DNA from: Pseudomonadota bacterium | GTDB lineage: Bacteria; Pseudomonadota; Alphaproteobacteria; Rhizobiales; Beijerinckiaceae | Assembly: GCA_023386115.1 (NCBI GenBank) | Contig: JAEWKL010000231.1 | Coordinates: 1-24,820, forward strand | Reading direction: 5' to 3' | DNA length: 24,820 nucleotides | Part shown: positions 8,203-15,775 of the stretch, piece after piece | Position numbering within the stretch: position 1 is the stretch's first letter | Layout: each line of letters begins with the position of its first letter | Notes under the pieces: model-generated | What the model was told of the DNA's origin: nothing | What the model saw: the letters and a program-made list of their open reading frames with translations, nothing else | Databases searched by the model: none | Made by a program: the position numbers and the translations under genes

Positions 8203-8254
8203 TACCGAAGCCCCGTCTTATCTCCAGTCGCCGGCATCAACGACCGGATCGGGA

Positions 8255-8400
8255 TTCGGTTCATTTTTTGAAGATTAAAATTTTCTGATAATTCTCATAT
8301 GTGTCGATTTTATTATCATAATCAAAAGCAAGATCGGAGTTTTCTGCTCCCCAAGAGTTCATCACATCGACCTATTGGATAAATATAGATGAAAGAGATG
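8255..8400 (-). promoter_or_regulatory. AT-rich island, probable promoter/regulatory region of the HlyD-GT2 operon
   Basis: About 145 bp of AT-rich sequence interrupts otherwise GC-rich DNA, starting about 50 bp upstream of the HlyD-family start codon. It contains several A/T runs and TpA steps, a 7-bp inverted repeat (TGATAAT at 8286-8292 and ATTATCA at 8312-8318) and the palindrome described separately. Such islands in high-GC alphaproteobacteria often hold promoters and sites for AT-binding regulators (MucR/Ros or H-NS-like). Exact -35 and -10 boxes could not be assigned with confidence. Confidence 0.5.
8312..8322. promoter_or_regulatory. Palindrome ATTAT-C-ATAAT, candidate operator
   Basis: This is a perfect 5-1-5 palindrome inside the AT-rich island, about 110 bp upstream of the HlyD-family start. 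AT-rich DNA yields palindromes by chance, so this is only a candidate regulator site. Confidence 0.3.
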
Positions 8401-8863
8401 GCAGGAAGATGCCTTCAATAGAAGCTGTATTCAGAATGCATGTTCAACCAGAAATTGCAAGACATGAGACACCAAGGCGCGGACCCGGTGCCTGTCGCAA
8501 CAATGCTGGACCGGCAAAGCCAGACTCTCACCCGGGTCGGCTTTCCTCCGAGAGCCCGCATCGACAAGGAGACGGATCGCGCATTCTGTCAACGGCCGGC
8601 GGGAGACGACATCACGGCCCGAGGACATCACGGAATCTGCTCGACCCGACCATTGATTTGCGTCCCACTCACAACCTCACTCCGATGAGCCGCAGAGCAG
8701 CATCAAAGGGCAAGGCTGAAAATGGCAACATTTCTGCCTGCGGGACCGCCATGATCAATCGACGAGGCCGCCATCTCGACGCACTCTGCGCCAAGATCCT
8801 GTCCTCTACCGATCAAGGCCGCGGCCGCACTTCCGGATGGAAGGCCGGTCTGTCGACGAAGTG

Positions 8864-8897
8864 GATCACGCCCGCCCCATGATCACGCCCGCCCCAT
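8864..8897. repeat. 17-bp perfect tandem duplication
   Basis: The unit GATCACGCCCGCCCCAT occurs twice back to back (8864-8880 and 8881-8897), followed by a further GATC. It lies in non-coding DNA about 85 bp from the cheZ stop and looks like a recent slippage duplication. Confidence 0.9.
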
Positions 8898-8980
8898 GAT
8901 CCCGCATCGCCGGAGGTGCAGCAGGGACACCGGCATCCGATCATCACGCGCGGATCAGCGCTCCCCGCGAACGACGCCCG

Positions 8981-9526
8981 TTACGGGAACATCGCGTCGA
9001 CGGCGTCCTGCGACACGGCGGCGTCGCCGGGAAGCGCAGGGCCGTTGAGGAGGGAATCCTCGCCCTGGCGCCGCTCCGGCGCCGGCTTCGCCGCCGTGGC
9101 GGAGCCGGACCAGAGGCGCATCATCTCGGCGACCCGCTCCTCGACGAGCACGATGGTCCGCACGACCTTCGCGATCCGCTGGCCGGTCAGGTCCTGGAAG
9201 TTGCAGGCCTCGAAGATCGTCTGCATCTGGGCCTGGATGGCCAGGGCATCGTCCCGGGTCCCGTCGTCGCTTCCGGCTCGCCGGGCGATCCCGCCCGCGA
9301 GGGCGTCGACCGCTTCCGAGGCCGTCAGGATCGTGTCGGTCGCCTGCTCGGTGCCGCGCACGACGGCATTGAGCTCGTCACGGGTGCGGCCGGCATCCTG
9401 CTCCTCCCGGATTTCGGCGATCTCCTGCCGCGTCCGCGCGATCGCCTCGGAGATCGCCATGACGTGACTCTGCAGGAGAGCGGTGCTGTCTTCGAGAGAT
9501 CCGAATTTCGCCGTGCCGATGGTCAT
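8981..9526 (-). CDS. cheZ: CheZ-type protein phosphatase (chemotaxis)
   Basis: The 181-residue helical protein carries the CheZ active-site signature ACNFQDLTGQ (107-116). D112 and Q116 correspond to the catalytic Asp143/Gln147 pair of E. coli CheZ, which speeds dephosphorylation of CheY-P. A long amphipathic helical region precedes it (about 15-135, the four-helix-bundle part). A Pro/Ala-rich linker leads to a C-terminal SQDAVDAMFP tail (172-181) like the CheY-binding peptide of CheZ (SQDxVDxLL-type). At 181 residues it is a little shorter than the enterobacterial enzyme (214). It stands alone, with no other che gene next to it, though a chemoreceptor lies 8 kb away. CheZ is patchy in alphaproteobacteria. 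The ATG at 9526 is the only sensible start. Confidence 0.88.
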   Translation of the reverse strand: MTIGTAKFGSLEDSTALLQSHVMAISEAIARTRQEIAEIREEQDAGRTRDELNAVVRGTEQATDTILTASEAVDALAGGIARRAGSDDGTRDDALAIQAQMQTIFEACNFQDLTGQRIAKVVRTIVLVEERVAEMMRLWSGSATAAKPAPERRQGEDSLLNGPALPGDAAVSQDAVDAMFP

Positions 9527-9712
9527 GATCCCGGGACGCTATACGCTATGACAACGTCGCCCACAGTAGCCGGCTCGGATTAAACGTTTGCAAATATCGG
9601 CCGGGCGCCGATCGCGACGGCATCGCGCCTCGACCGGACGAATACGATCGCCATCGGGCGATCGGATTGATGGGCCTCGACATGGCCGGGCGGGCCGGAG
9701 CCGCCGCGGCGA

Positions 9713-9844
9713 TCAGATCAGGTAGACGGTGCCGTGCAGCCCGAACACTTTCGGGCAGTTGGAGGCGTCCGCCAGGGTCTGCGCAGCCTTGAGGTCGATC
9801 TTCCGCTCGGCGGCCAGTTCGGCCACGGTCTTCCACATCGGCAT
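9713..9844 (-). CDS. 43-residue small protein, HTH/excisionase-like
   Basis: A short frame starts at ATG 9844 behind a CGGAG ribosome site about seven bases upstream and ends at TGA 9713-9715. The protein has a helical N-terminal part (TVAELAAERKID, 6-17) and a C-terminal PKVFGLHGTVYLI (31-43). This order, an xVAELA helix then P-x-x-x-x-G-x-V-Y/R-L, resembles miniature MerR/excisionase-type helix-turn-helix proteins, where the last part forms a beta wing. It lacks the charged recognition helix seen in true excisionases, so DNA binding is only a suggestion. It sits alone between cheZ and an SDR gene on the same strand. The longer upstream open frame has no ribosome site and is not believed. 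Confidence 0.5.
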   Translation of the reverse strand: MPMWKTVAELAAERKIDLKAAQTLADASNCPKVFGLHGTVYLI

Positions 9845-9959
9845 CGTGCACTCCGTCCTATCGGGAACTCCTCCCTGACAAGCGCGAAGGCGCGTCATTG
9901 GTTGCGCCCCGGGCTGCACCCTGCGCGACGGGTCCGGCGATGCCTCGCGGCCCCGCGCC

Positions 9960-10670
9960 TCACGGCGGGACCGGCTGCCCATCCCAGGCGAAGACACGGC
10001 CGGAATCCCCGATCTGCAGCCCGTCCAGGACCCGAACGAGATGGGACGCGCTCTCCTCCGGCGCGAACAGGCCGGGGCCCGGATCCGGGCGGAACGGCCG
10101 GGACAGGGCCGTCTGCACGGTGCCGGGATGGAGGCCCGCCACGATCAGCTCCGGATGGGTGCGCGCCGTCTCGACGGCGAGGGTGCGCAGGATCTGGTTC
10201 AGCGCCGCCTTCGAGGCCCGGTAGGCGTACCATCCCCCTAAGCGGTTGTCGCCGATCGAGCCGACCCGCGCCGAGAGGGCGGCGAAGACGCGGCGACCCC
10301 GGCGCGGCATCAGCGGCAGGAGGTGCTTGGCCACGAGCGCCGGGCCGATCGCGTTGACGGCCATCACCGCCGCCATCGCCGCCGGATCGAGCGTCCGGAT
10401 CGCCTTCTCGGGGGAGACGCCCGGTCCGTGCAGGATGCCGCTGGCGACGACGACGAGATCGACCGGTCCGGCCTCCCCGACGGTGCGCGCCGCCGCCGCG
10501 ATGGAGTCCTCCTCGGTGATGTCGGCGGGCACGGTTCGCACGGGTCCGGGCTGCGGCGCGGGCGAGCGCGACAGGGCGAAAACCGTCTCATGCGCCCCGC
10601 CCGCGGCGAGCGCCGCGACGAGGGCGCGACCGATCCCGCCCGAGGCCCCGACGACGACCGCGCTGCTCAT
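9960..10670 (-). CDS. Short-chain dehydrogenase/reductase (SDR)
   Basis: The 236-residue protein has the classical SDR Rossmann glycine motif GASGGIG (8-14), the acidic turn PADIT (48-52), and the catalytic Tyr150-Lys154 (YRASK) with Ser133 upstream. This combination marks a cytosolic NAD(P)-dependent oxidoreductase. The short length and the conserved HPGTVQTALSRPF segment (about 175-187) resemble the C-factor/CsgA-like SDR group. The substrate cannot be read from the sequence. The ATG at 10670 was chosen because GAGGTG lies seven bases upstream; a longer frame starting at 10700 lacks such a site. It is followed by the 43-residue ORF on the same strand after about 115 bp. Confidence 0.9.
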   Translation of the reverse strand: MSSAVVVGASGGIGRALVAALAAGGAHETVFALSRSPAPQPGPVRTVPADITEEDSIAAAARTVGEAGPVDLVVVASGILHGPGVSPEKAIRTLDPAAMAAVMAVNAIGPALVAKHLLPLMPRRGRRVFAALSARVGSIGDNRLGGWYAYRASKAALNQILRTLAVETARTHPELIVAGLHPGTVQTALSRPFRPDPGPGLFAPEESASHLVRVLDGLQIGDSGRVFAWDGQPVPP

Positions 10671-10740
10671 GCGACACCTCGCTACCATTCGATGAGACAC
10701 CCGGGCGTCACCCCGCCGGCGCGGTGCCCGGATCCGTGCC

Positions 10741-11199
10741 TCACGCCGGTGTCCGAAGCAGGCCGCTACGGCTCAGCAGGCGCGCCAGGCGCGGTCGCAG
10801 CGGGAGGAACAGGCGATAGGCCGTCTCGGCCAGGGCCAGCACGGGGCGACGCCCGAACACCCGGACCTCGACGAGACGAGCGAGCCAGCGCCAGGCCGGA
10901 AGACGGTGCCAGAGGCGCGCGAAGGCGGCCGCGCCGGAGACGAGGCGCCCATCCGGCTCGCGGACGTGGAACCGCGCCTGTGCGGCGGCCCGGCCGAGCC
11001 CGGGTCCCAAGGTCGCTGGTCCCAAGGTCCCGGATCCCGAGGCCGCCTCGTCTCCCATCGTCGCGAGGTCGACGAAGCGCAGGCGCTCGGCCCCGGCACA
11101 GCGCCGGTAATGCCCGATCTCGGTCCGGCAGAGCGGGCAGGCCCCATCGTAGTAGACGGTCAGATCCTCCCGCACGCCACCCTCTCGCCGCCGTATCAT
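10741..11199 (-). CDS. DCC-family (DUF393) thiol-disulfide oxidoreductase-like protein
   Basis: The 152-residue protein begins with the defining motif VYYDGACPLC: D18, then C21 and C24 in a CxxC pair, at the start of a thioredoxin-like fold. A C-terminal basic/hydrophobic helical region carries RLWHRLP (about 105-111) and PLRPRLARL. DUF393/DCC proteins are thought to be thiol oxidoreductases, but substrates are unknown. ATG 11199 is used; a GTG at 11175, with GAGAGGG close upstream, is an equally plausible start and would remove eight residues. A short duplicated block (GTLGPATLGPGLG, about 58-70) lies in a variable loop. It is upstream of the SDR gene on the same strand, 70 bp apart, so co-transcription is possible. 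Confidence 0.85.
   Translation of the reverse strand: MIRRREGGVREDLTVYYDGACPLCRTEIGHYRRCAGAERLRFVDLATMGDEAASGSGTLGPATLGPGLGRAAAQARFHVREPDGRLVSGAAAFARLWHRLPAWRWLARLVEVRVFGRRPVLALAETAYRLFLPLRPRLARLLSRSGLLRTPA
11003..11032. repeat. 15-bp in-frame tandem duplication inside the DCC gene
   Basis: Two copies of a 15-base unit beginning GGTCCCAAGGTC (11003-11017 and 11018-11032) share their first 12 bases exactly. They add five residues without disturbing the frame and look like a slippage event in a loop. Confidence 0.8.
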
Positions 11200-11339
11200 C
11201 CCCGTCGAGATGGGCGCGCGGCGGCGCCCGTCATGGTGGGGCGGACGCGCGATAAGGTCGCGCCGCAGTGTTCGACGGCGTGGCGGACGGCCCCGCCCGC
11301 CGGTGGAGGCGAGCGCCTTCCGGGCGCCCGCCCCCGGAT

Positions 11340-12968
11340 TCACGCCGCCCCGGGCAGCCGGTAGTCGCGGAACTGGTCGCGCAGGGCGGTCTTCTGGATC
11401 TTGCCGGTGGCAGTATGGGGGATCTGCTGCACCACCACGACGTCGTCCGGCATCCACCACTTGGCGATGCGCGGCGCCATGAAGGCCAGGATGTCGGCCT
11501 TGTCGGGGGTGCGGCCCTCCTTGGGCACGACGATGAGCAGCGGGCGCTCGTCCCATTTCGGGTGCTGCACGCCGATCACCGCGGCCTCCGCCACGTCCGG
11601 GTGCCCGACCGCCAGGTTCTCGAGGTCGATCGAGGAGATCCACTCGCCGCCGGACTTGATCACGTCCTTCGAGCGATCGGTGATCGCCATGTAGCCGTTC
11701 GGATCGATGGTGGCGACGTCGCCGGTGTCGAAGAAGCCGCGATCATCGAGGATCGGCTCGTCGCTGCGGTAATAGGCCTTCGCCACCGCAAACCCCGAGA
11801 CCTTCAGCCGCCCGAAGGTCGTGCCGTCCCAGGGCAGGTCGCGCCCCTCGTCGTCGGTCAGCCGGAACTCGACGCCGAAGGGGGCGTAGCCCTGCTTCAT
11901 CTTGAGATCGAGGCGGGCCTCGCCCTCGAGATGGGCCACTTCCGGCTTGAGCGAGCAGTAGGAGCCGATCGGGCTCATCTCGGTCATGCCCCAGGCATGG
12001 TCGACGGTGACGCCGTAATCGCGCTCGAAGCGCTCGGTCATCGCCCGCGGGCAGGCCGAGCCGCCGATCACGACGCGCTTCAGGTGGCTCAGGCGCTGGC
12101 CCGTCGTGTCGAGGTAGTGCAGCAGGCCGAGCCAGACGGTGGGCACCGCCGCGGTCACGGTGACGCCGGTCTCCTCGAGCAGTGCGTGCACCGAGGCGCC
12201 GTCGAGCTTCGGCCCCGGCATCACCAGCCCGGCGCCGGACATCGGCGCCGCGAAGCTGAAGCCCCAGGCATTGGCGTGGAACAGGGGCACCACCGGCATC
12301 GCCATGTCGGTGGGCGAGAGCGCGATGAAGGCCGGGTTGTTGACCATCAGGGCCAGCAGCACGTTCGAGCGGTGCGAGTAGAGCACGCCCTTCGGCAGGC
12401 CGGTGGTGCCCGAAGTGTAGCAGAGGCCGGCGGCGGTGTTCTCCTCGAAGGTCGCCCAGGCGAAGTCGTCGTCGGCCTCCGCGAGCCAGTCCTCGTACGC
12501 GACGGCGTTGCGCAAGGGTGTCTGCGGCATGTGGGCGCCGTCGGTGAGGATCACGTAGCGCTCGATCGTCGGCAGCTTGTCCGCCAGGCGCTCGACCAGG
12601 GGCACGAAGGTCAGGTCGAGGAGGAGGATCCGGTCCTCGGCGTGGTTGATGATGTAGGCGATCTGGTCCTCGAACAGGCGCGGATTGACCGTGTGGTAGA
12701 TCGCTCCCACGCCGGTGATGCCGTACCAGGCTTCGAGGTGGCGCCAGGTATTCCAGGCGAGCGTCGCGACCCGGTCGCCGAGGCGGATGCCGTCGGCGGC
12801 GAGGCGCTTCGACAGGCGCAACGACCGCTGCCGCACCTCGGCGTAGGTGGTGCGGTGCATCGGCCCCTCGACCGAGCGCGAGATCACCGGGCGGGCGCCG
12901 TGCTGGAGCGCGGCGTAGTCGATGACGCGGTGGATCAGCAGGGGCCAGTCCTGCATCAGGCCGAGCAT
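11340..12968 (-). CDS. Acyl-CoA synthetase (AMP-forming), DmdB/medium-to-long-chain type
   Basis: The 542-residue protein is an ANL-superfamily adenylate-forming enzyme with all core motifs: the phosphate loop YTSGTTGLPKG (184-194), GMTE (327-330), FDTGD (413-417), the hinge DRSKDVIKSGGEW (431-443), and the catalytic lysine K523 in TGKIQK. It makes acyl-CoA from a carboxylic acid, ATP and CoA in the cytosol. The MLGLMQDWPLL start and overall shape resemble the group often annotated as 3-(methylthio)propionyl-CoA ligase (DmdB) or fatty-acyl-CoA ligase. Substrate cannot be fixed from sequence. The ATG at 12968 has GGAAGGA about ten bases upstream; the longer frame to 13040 is rejected. It is divergent from a marR-type gene, which is the likely regulator. 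Confidence 0.92.
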   Translation of the reverse strand: MLGLMQDWPLLIHRVIDYAALQHGARPVISRSVEGPMHRTTYAEVRQRSLRLSKRLAADGIRLGDRVATLAWNTWRHLEAWYGITGVGAIYHTVNPRLFEDQIAYIINHAEDRILLLDLTFVPLVERLADKLPTIERYVILTDGAHMPQTPLRNAVAYEDWLAEADDDFAWATFEENTAAGLCYTSGTTGLPKGVLYSHRSNVLLALMVNNPAFIALSPTDMAMPVVPLFHANAWGFSFAAPMSGAGLVMPGPKLDGASVHALLEETGVTVTAAVPTVWLGLLHYLDTTGQRLSHLKRVVIGGSACPRAMTERFERDYGVTVDHAWGMTEMSPIGSYCSLKPEVAHLEGEARLDLKMKQGYAPFGVEFRLTDDEGRDLPWDGTTFGRLKVSGFAVAKAYYRSDEPILDDRGFFDTGDVATIDPNGYMAITDRSKDVIKSGGEWISSIDLENLAVGHPDVAEAAVIGVQHPKWDERPLLIVVPKEGRTPDKADILAFMAPRIAKWWMPDDVVVVQQIPHTATGKIQKTALRDQFRDYRLPGAA

Positions 12969-13175
12969 GGCGTGTCGTCCTTCCCTTGCGCTTCCTCGGG
13001 GGGCCGCGCTCGTCGGCGCGGCCCTCGGTCGCCGGAGCATTCGTGCCCGCGGTTTCGATCGTTAGCTTATGGCAGCGGTGCGGGGGCGGCTAGAGCGGGC
13101 GGGGGAGCGGGACCTTGAGGCGCATCCGGTCGTGGATCGGGTGCGACCGAGCGTGGCACCGGGATGGTTCTGATG

Positions 13176-13187
13176 TAAACTATCGGG
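13176..13187 (+). promoter_or_regulatory. Candidate -10 element placing marR on a leaderless transcript
   Basis: TAAACT (13176-13181) matches the -10 consensus at its key positions. It is followed by only six bases before the ATG at 13188, so transcription would begin at or next to the start codon. No Shine-Dalgarno is present upstream of that ATG, which agrees with a leaderless mRNA. No clear -35 was found. Confidence 0.3.
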
Positions 13188-13670
13188 ATGACGGCATCCT
13201 CGCGCCCCCACCCCGCGGCTGGGGCAGACGCCCCGGCCGAGGCCGACCCGCTGCGGGTCTGGTTCCGCTTCCTCCGCCTGCACCGGCGCGTCTCGGCCGC
13301 GGTGGCGGCGGAGCTGAAGGCCGTCGGGCTGTCGATCCCGCAATTCGACGTGCTCTCGACCCTGTCCGAGCGCGAGGGCCTGACCCAGCAGGACCTCGCC
13401 GAGCGGCTCTACGTGACCAAGGGCAACGTCTCGGGGCTGATCGACCGGCTGGTCGAGGCCGGATTGGTCGAGCGCCGCCCGATCCCCGGCGACCGGCGCT
13501 CCCACGCCCTGCACCTGACCGAGGCCGGGCTGGCGCTCGCCCGCACCGGCATCGCGGCCCAGCGGGGCTATGTCGGCCGCACCCTCGGCCGGCTGCCCCC
13601 GGGCGACGTGGCCGAGCTGGAGCGGGTGGTGCTGGCCTGGCGCGACGCCGCCCGGGCCGACGGCGGCTGA
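13188..13670 (+). CDS. MarR-family transcriptional regulator
   Basis: The 160-residue protein has a MarR winged helix-turn-helix (about 50-115). It includes LSIPQFDVLSTL, the recognition region LTQQDLAERLYVTKGNVSGLIDRL (65-88), and the wing VERRPIPGDRRSHALHLTEAG, whose DxR core (D102-R104) is the family hallmark. Flanking helices form the dimer interface. MarR proteins usually repress a divergent or adjacent operon and are released by a small aromatic or acyl ligand. The divergent acyl-CoA ligase, 219 bp away between start codons, is the obvious target. The Ala/Pro-rich first 20 residues are likely disordered. The start is the only ATG near the domain and has no clear ribosome site. Confidence 0.92.
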   Translation: MTASSRPHPAAGADAPAEADPLRVWFRFLRLHRRVSAAVAAELKAVGLSIPQFDVLSTLSEREGLTQQDLAERLYVTKGNVSGLIDRLVEAGLVERRPIPGDRRSHALHLTEAGLALARTGIAAQRGYVGRTLGRLPPGDVAELERVVLAWRDAARADGG

Positions 13671-13812
13671 ATGCCCTCTGGGGCCGAATGTCCTTGGGGC
13701 ATTGCCAACGCGCGTCCTCTTTGTATGACCCTCTCGTCCGGTGCGGAGAATCGCCGGATCGGCCGCCCGCGAGAGGCGGCGCATCGAGACGAGGCACAGG
13801 GAGGGACCGCGG

Positions 13813-14931
13813 ATGGGTGCAGGGATCACGGCGCCGCCTCGCGACCCGCCGGCCGCAGCCGGGGAGGTCAGGCGGGCCCCGTTCGGGACCCTGCCCGACG
13901 GGCGCAATGTCGAGGAGGTGACGCTCATCCAGGGCGGCCTCACCGCCCGGATCCTCACCTGGGGGGCGCTGCTGCGCGGTCTTGAGGTGCCGGACCGCAC
14001 CGGCACGACGGCGGACGTCGTCCTCGGCTATCACGATCTCGACGGCTACCTGACGGCGCCGAACTATTTCGGGGTCAGCGTCGGGCGCTACGCCAACCAC
14101 ATCCGCGCCGGCCGCTTCACCCTCGACGGCACGGCATACACGCTCGCCCGCAACGACGGCCCGAACGCGCTGCATGGCGGCCGCGAGGGCTTCGACAAGA
14201 GGCTCTGGACGATCACCGACATCAGGGACGGCGCCACCCCGTCGGTGACGATGCGCTATGTCAGCCCGGACGGCGAGGAGGGCTATCCCGGCACCCTGAC
14301 GGCGGAGGTCACCTACGCGCTCGACGCCTCCGGCACCCTCGCGGTCGAGTACCGGGCGACGACGGACAAGCCGACCATCGTCAACCTGACCAACCACAGC
14401 TTCTTCACCCTCGCGGGCGAGGGCTCCGGCCGGACGATCCTCGACCACGTCCTGGCGATCCCGGCCGAGCACTACACACCGGTCGACGCCACCCTGATCC
14501 CGACCGGCGAGATCGCCCCGGTCGCCGGCACGCCGTTCGACTTCCGGACCCCCACCCCGATCGGCGCGCGCATTCGCGACGGGCGCGATCCGCAGATCCG
14601 GCGCGGGCGCGGCTACGACCACAATTTCGTGGTGACGGCGGCCCCGACCCGCGACGCCCATCTCGTCGCCCGCGTCGAGGACCCGGTCTCGGGCCGGGTG
14701 ATGGAGGTCGCGAGCAACCAGCCCGGCGTGCAAGTCTACGCCGGCAACTTCCTCGACGCGACGGCGGTGGGGAAATCCGGATTGTCCTACCGGCAATCGG
14801 ACGCGCTGGCGCTGGAGCCGCAGGTCTTTCCCGACACCCCGAACCAGCCGTCGTTCGGGACGGCACGGCTCGACCCGGGGGCGACGTACCGGAACATCAT
14901 CACGTACCGGTTCTCGGCCGCGACGGATTAG
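13813..14931 (+). CDS. galM: Aldose 1-epimerase (galactose mutarotase family)
   Basis: The 372-residue protein has the GalM fold and its catalytic set: R92 in VGRYANHI, His121 in NALHGG, His195 in NLTNHSFF, D269 in YDHNF, and the base Glu335 in LALEPQVFPDTPNQ. It interconverts alpha and beta anomers of free aldoses in the cytosol (or periplasm in some bacteria). No signal peptide is seen, so a cytosolic location is inferred. The ATG at 13813 was chosen for the GGGAGGGA ribosome site ahead of it; the frame upstream to 13741 is Arg-rich and not conserved in type. It follows marR by 142 bp on the same strand. No sugar operon surrounds it, so the natural sugar is unknown. It converges on the cysteine-cluster gene. 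Confidence 0.93.
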   Translation: MGAGITAPPRDPPAAAGEVRRAPFGTLPDGRNVEEVTLIQGGLTARILTWGALLRGLEVPDRTGTTADVVLGYHDLDGYLTAPNYFGVSVGRYANHIRAGRFTLDGTAYTLARNDGPNALHGGREGFDKRLWTITDIRDGATPSVTMRYVSPDGEEGYPGTLTAEVTYALDASGTLAVEYRATTDKPTIVNLTNHSFFTLAGEGSGRTILDHVLAIPAEHYTPVDATLIPTGEIAPVAGTPFDFRTPTPIGARIRDGRDPQIRRGRGYDHNFVVTAAPTRDAHLVARVEDPVSGRVMEVASNQPGVQVYAGNFLDATAVGKSGLSYRQSDALALEPQVFPDTPNQPSFGTARLDPGATYRNIITYRFSAATD

Positions 14932-15052
14932 GCGCGCCTCCGAACGGATCGGCTGAACGAGCGGATCGGCCCCGCCACCTGGGCCCGCGCCGGCCTCCTC
15001 CTCGTCCGCGATCACCGCGAGCCGGATGGCCGTTGCGCGCCGTCCCGGCGCC

Positions 15053-15589
15053 TCACACCACCGTCCGCTTCTCCACCTCGAGAACGACGCCGTTCGGCGT
15101 CATCCGCTCGCGGGCGATCAGCCGATCACCGGGCAGGAAGACGCCGAGGGGCTCGTCCCGGTCCGGCAGCACCACGGTGGCGCTGCGGTTGACGAAGACC
15201 AGCACGTGCCGGCGCTGCGGCAGCGAGGCGACCGCCCAGCGCTTGAGCTGGCCGTAATACGGCTCACGCCGCCAGACCGAGGGCTGGCTCGGATCGACCT
15301 GGACGTGCAGGAAGCGCGTCGTCGGGTCGAGGCTCAGCACCATCTTGGCCTTGTCGGGCTTCCATTCCGGGCCGAGCCAGCCTTCGGTCATCCAGAGGCA
15401 GTGGAAGGCGCGGCAATGGCCGGGCCGGGTCTCGTGGATGCCGCAGCCGCGGCCGGGCTTGGCATGGCGGCACCATTCCCCGGCCACGCTCTCGACCGCA
15501 GGCACGTCGTAGACCTTGCAGCACAGGGTACAGGCGCCGCAGGCCCGGCCGGGCGCGGGCGTCGAGACGAGTTCGGCGGGGTCGAGCAT
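15053..15589 (-). CDS. YkgJ-type cysteine cluster protein
   Basis: The 178-residue protein has an N-terminal cysteine-rich region: CGACTLCC (Cys17, 20, 23, 24), WCRHA (Cys40), GCGIHETRP (Cys49), and HCRAFHCLW (Cys59, 64). This is the YkgJ/UPF0153 putative zinc- or iron-binding pattern (CxxCxxCC followed by C, GCxIxxxRPxxCRxF). The C-terminal half (about 75-178) is an alpha/beta region without a known motif. The biochemical role of the family is not established; related domains occur in Fe-S or metal-handling contexts. The start at 15589 fits the family. It is divergent from the aminotransferase, with 186 bp between starts. Confidence 0.88.
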   Translation of the reverse strand: MLDPAELVSTPAPGRACGACTLCCKVYDVPAVESVAGEWCRHAKPGRGCGIHETRPGHCRAFHCLWMTEGWLGPEWKPDKAKMVLSLDPTTRFLHVQVDPSQPSVWRREPYYGQLKRWAVASLPQRRHVLVFVNRSATVVLPDRDEPLGVFLPGDRLIARERMTPNGVVLEVEKRTVV

Positions 15590-15655
15590 GCGCGTCGGTC
15601 TGACCAGGAATGTGCGGGGCTGCCGCGAGGACGGCCCGGGTTGTGCGTCGGCATC

Positions 15656-15676
15656 GCGCCGCTAGTGTGACGGCGC
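15656..15676. promoter_or_regulatory. Inverted repeat in the divergent ykgJ-like/aminotransferase spacer
   Basis: GCGCCG (15656-15661) and CGGCGC (15671-15676) form an inverted repeat with a nine-base centre containing CTAG, between two divergent genes. It may be an operator, but short GC repeats arise easily in this composition. Confidence 0.2.
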
Positions 15677-15775
15677 AAGCGAATTCTGCTCCGCCGGCCG
15701 GGGCTCCCTCCGAGTCCCGTCCCAGAGACAGTGCTGGGCTCATTCCGAGCCCCCCTTGAGAAAGCGATCGCGACG

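Larger units (their letters stand above)
8203..8980. other. 778-bp intergenic region with no convincing gene
   Basis: The stretch between the HlyD-family gene and cheZ has clearly lower G+C than its surroundings. It holds an AT-rich island (8255-8400), a plus-strand frame 8409-8882 and a frame 8440-8688. Neither frame shows the strong third-position G/C bias or any recognisable motif. A 17-bp tandem duplication lies near its right end. It may be a decayed gene plus the regulatory region of the synthase operon. Confidence 0.6.

Noticed and set aside
8440..8688. 82-codon plus-strand frame in the large spacer
   Set aside because: Bias is slightly better than in the overlapping frame, but there is no ribosome site and no recognisable domain.
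8409..8882. 157-codon plus-strand frame in the large spacer
   Set aside because: There is no third-position G/C bias or motif, and it ends inside the 17-bp tandem repeat; kept only as a possibility in the spacer entry.
11268..13118. 616-codon plus-strand frame opposite the acyl-CoA ligase
   Set aside because: It is fully antisense to an enzyme with all its motifs and has low-complexity composition.
13180..15015. 611-codon minus-strand frame opposite marR and galM
   Set aside because: It mirrors two recognised genes, is full of Arg/Val/Asp repeats and matches no family.
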